Of a DNA stretch of 64,000 nt, positions 62,790-64,000 are shown piece by piece. The first letter of the stretch is position 1, and each line of letters starts with the position of its first letter. Location: assembly GCA_035633215.1 (NCBI GenBank), contig DASQFI010000039.1, forward strand, positions 372,001 through 436,000, given 5' to 3'. The stretch is from DASQFI01 sp035633215 (lineage in GTDB: Bacteria; Acidobacteriota; Vicinamibacteria; Vicinamibacterales; SCN-69-37). The notes beneath the pieces were generated by a model. That model was not told the origin of the DNA and did not search any database. It was given only the letters and a program-made list of their open reading frames with translations. The position numbers were made by a program, and so were the translations under genes.

Positions 62790-63129
62790 GAGCGGAGATC
62801 AGCTGCGTCTGCCCCTTACGGTGCAGGAGCTGTGCCACGGCTCTGGAGGCCGGGCCTTCAGGCGCGGCTGACTGGCGGCCCTGAAGGGCCGCCCCACACG
62901 TGTCGCAACAGTGCCGATGCACCGGCATGTGCCGATCGGCCGGCAGCCGGCACCGGCGGCAGATCGGCACCTCCGGAGGTGTCCATCTCGCTTCCCGTCA
63001 AAAAACGCCGCGCCCGCAACTGCTTAGCGCGATCGCCCCGCCAACCGGGCGCGTGGATCAGAACTTGCGATGTGCGGGGTGGCGCCGGACGCGCAGGTTG
63101 ATCGCCGCGACGGATCGGCAGAGGTGTTT
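62790..63129. other. Intergenic region with palindromes and a possible broken zinc-ribbon frame
   Basis: 340 bases between the kinase and the efflux adaptor. 62847-62898 holds a GGCGGCCCTGAAGGGCCGCC hairpin and a related arm; 62968-62981 is a perfect 14-bp palindrome (CACCTCCGGAGGTG). On the minus strand 62970-62870 reads PICRRCRLPADRH and CCDTCGAAL, like a zinc ribbon, but the hairpin interrupts it. Confidence 0.55.
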
Positions 63130-64000
63130 ATGGCGAAACGGATGATATTGATGCTCACGCTCGCGGGCGTGCTCATCACCACGCTCGGCTTCGTGAAGTT
63201 TCAGCAAATTCAAACGGCGATGGCCGAGGGCGCGGCGTTTCAACCGCCGCCGGAAGCGGTCACGACGATCGTCGCCAAGACCGAGACGTGGCCGTCGACG
63301 CTCGGCGCCGTCGGATCGGTCGCGGCGGTCCAGGGCGTGACGGTGAGTGCCGACTTGTCGGGCATCGTCGAACGGATCACGTTCGACTCGGGCCGCTCCG
63401 TGCGCGCCGGCGAGGTCCTGGTCGAGTTGAACACGCGGCAGGAGCGCTCGCAGCTCGCCGCGTTGGAGGCGCAGCGCGACCTGGCGCGACTCAACTTCGA
63501 CCGGATGCAGGGCTTGCTGAGCGAACGGGTGATCTCGAAGGCCGAATTCGATCAGGCCACGAGCCAGCAGAAAGAGACCGAAGCCCGCGTCGGAGAAATC
63601 CGCGCCACGATCGAGCGCAAGACGATTCGCGCGCCGTTCGCCGGCAGCCTCGGGATTCGGCAGGTCAACCTCGGCCAGTACCTCAGGGAGGGTGACCCGG
63701 TCGTGGAGCTGCAGGCGCTCAGTCCGATCTATGTCAACTTCGACGTGCCCCAGCAGTCGGCGAGCCAGGTTCGCGTCGGCCGTGAGGTTCGCATTACTTC
63801 CGACGACGTCGCCGGCGCTTCGTTCACGGGACGCGTCACCGCTCTCGACTCCGTCGTGAACCAGGAGACGCGCAACGTCCGCATCCAGGCGACGCTTGCC
63901 AACCGGGAGGGCCAACTACGCCCCGGGATGTTCGTGCAGGCCGAGGTCGTCACCGGCGGAGGGCAGACCGTCATCGCGCTGCCGGCCTCGGCCATCAACT
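63130..64000 (+). CDS. RND efflux periplasmic adaptor (HlyD/MdtA-MexH type), 3' end outside window
   Basis: 290 residues seen from ATG 63130, no stop before the window end. N-terminal anchor (MILMLTLAGVLITTLGFV), then the lipoyl/barrel-sandwich halves (VSADLSGIVERITFDSGRSVRAGEVLVEL and TIRAPFAGSLGIRQVNLGQYL), a helical hairpin between them, and beta-barrel VNFDVPQQSASQVRVGREV. Links an inner-membrane RND pump to an outer-membrane channel; the pump gene is expected next. Confidence 0.92.
   Translation, partial: MAKRMILMLTLAGVLITTLGFVKFQQIQTAMAEGAAFQPPPEAVTTIVAKTETWPSTLGAVGSVAAVQGVTVSADLSGIVERITFDSGRSVRAGEVLVELNTRQERSQLAALEAQRDLARLNFDRMQGLLSERVISKAEFDQATSQQKETEARVGEIRATIERKTIRAPFAGSLGIRQVNLGQYLREGDPVVELQALSPIYVNFDVPQQSASQVRVGREVRITSDDVAGASFTGRVTALDSVVNQETRNVRIQATLANREGQLRPGMFVQAEVVTGGGQTVIALPASAIN

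Overview
The window reads as a chromosomal segment of a GC-rich, didermic (LPS-making) bacterium. Dense gene packing, a lipid A/heptose-core operon, a long O-antigen or exopolysaccharide locus, an exported protein with a C-terminal membrane-anchor tail, a membrane-anchored Ser/Thr kinase and many dispersed palindromic repeats fit an Acidobacteriota member (Vicinamibacteria-like). That assignment is an inference, not proven by any marker gene here.

Layout. (1) 1-3000: end of an unidentified envelope protein, then a secreted HExxH protein with five identical-length C-terminal repeats. (2) 3000-32000: a large surface polysaccharide locus. It holds a Wzz-like chain-length protein, an O-antigen ligase/polymerase-type protein, six SAM methyltransferases, an asparagine-synthetase-like amidotransferase, seven glycosyltransferases, a WecA/WbpL-type initiating transferase, sugar-nucleotide enzymes of the UDP-6-deoxy-HexNAc routes (WbpM-like, WbpV-like, FnlA/FnlB/FnlC-like), a candidate Wzy polymerase, a Wzx flippase and RmlC. 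(3) 32000-39500: smpB, an anchored hypothetical, a DegT aminotransferase, rmlD, an LhgO-like oxidase, gmd, pdxA, holB and two tRNAs (Val, Asp). (4) 39600-50500: a large exported G8/beta-helix protein, then a leftward nine-gene lipid A/inner-core operon (waaA, lpxK, a lipid A acyltransferase, waaF, gmhB, rfaE1, rfaE2, a WaaC-like transferase, an ICMT-like methyltransferase). (5) 50500-54300: gap-pgk-tpiA-secG and tRNA-Leu. (6) 54300-60400: accessory DNA beside tRNA-Leu, with a low-GC zinc-ribbon gene, a decayed integrase tail, a truncated AraC regulator, a PhoD phosphatase, a MarR/DUF1772 pair, an alpha/beta hydrolase and a VOC protein. (7) 60400-64000: outer-membrane barrel, membrane Ser/Thr kinase, start of an RND efflux adaptor.

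How they work together. The WbpM-like dehydratase and WbpV-like reductase would make a UDP-D-6-deoxy-HexNAc that the WbpL-type enzyme loads on undecaprenyl phosphate. FnlA/B/C-like enzymes make a UDP-L-6-deoxy-HexNAc for the adjacent WbuB-like transferase. Other transferases and methyltransferases complete the unit, Wzx flips it, and the Wzy/Wzz/ligase proteins polymerise and attach it to the heptose-Kdo-lipid A made by region 4.

The most unusual structure is not a gene but the repeat landscape. There is a pair of ~97-bp MITE-like elements with 4-bp target duplications, one of which contributes the predicted start codon of waaA. GTAGG-type palindromes supply stop codons to several genes. Three different short repeats sit in frame inside lpxK.
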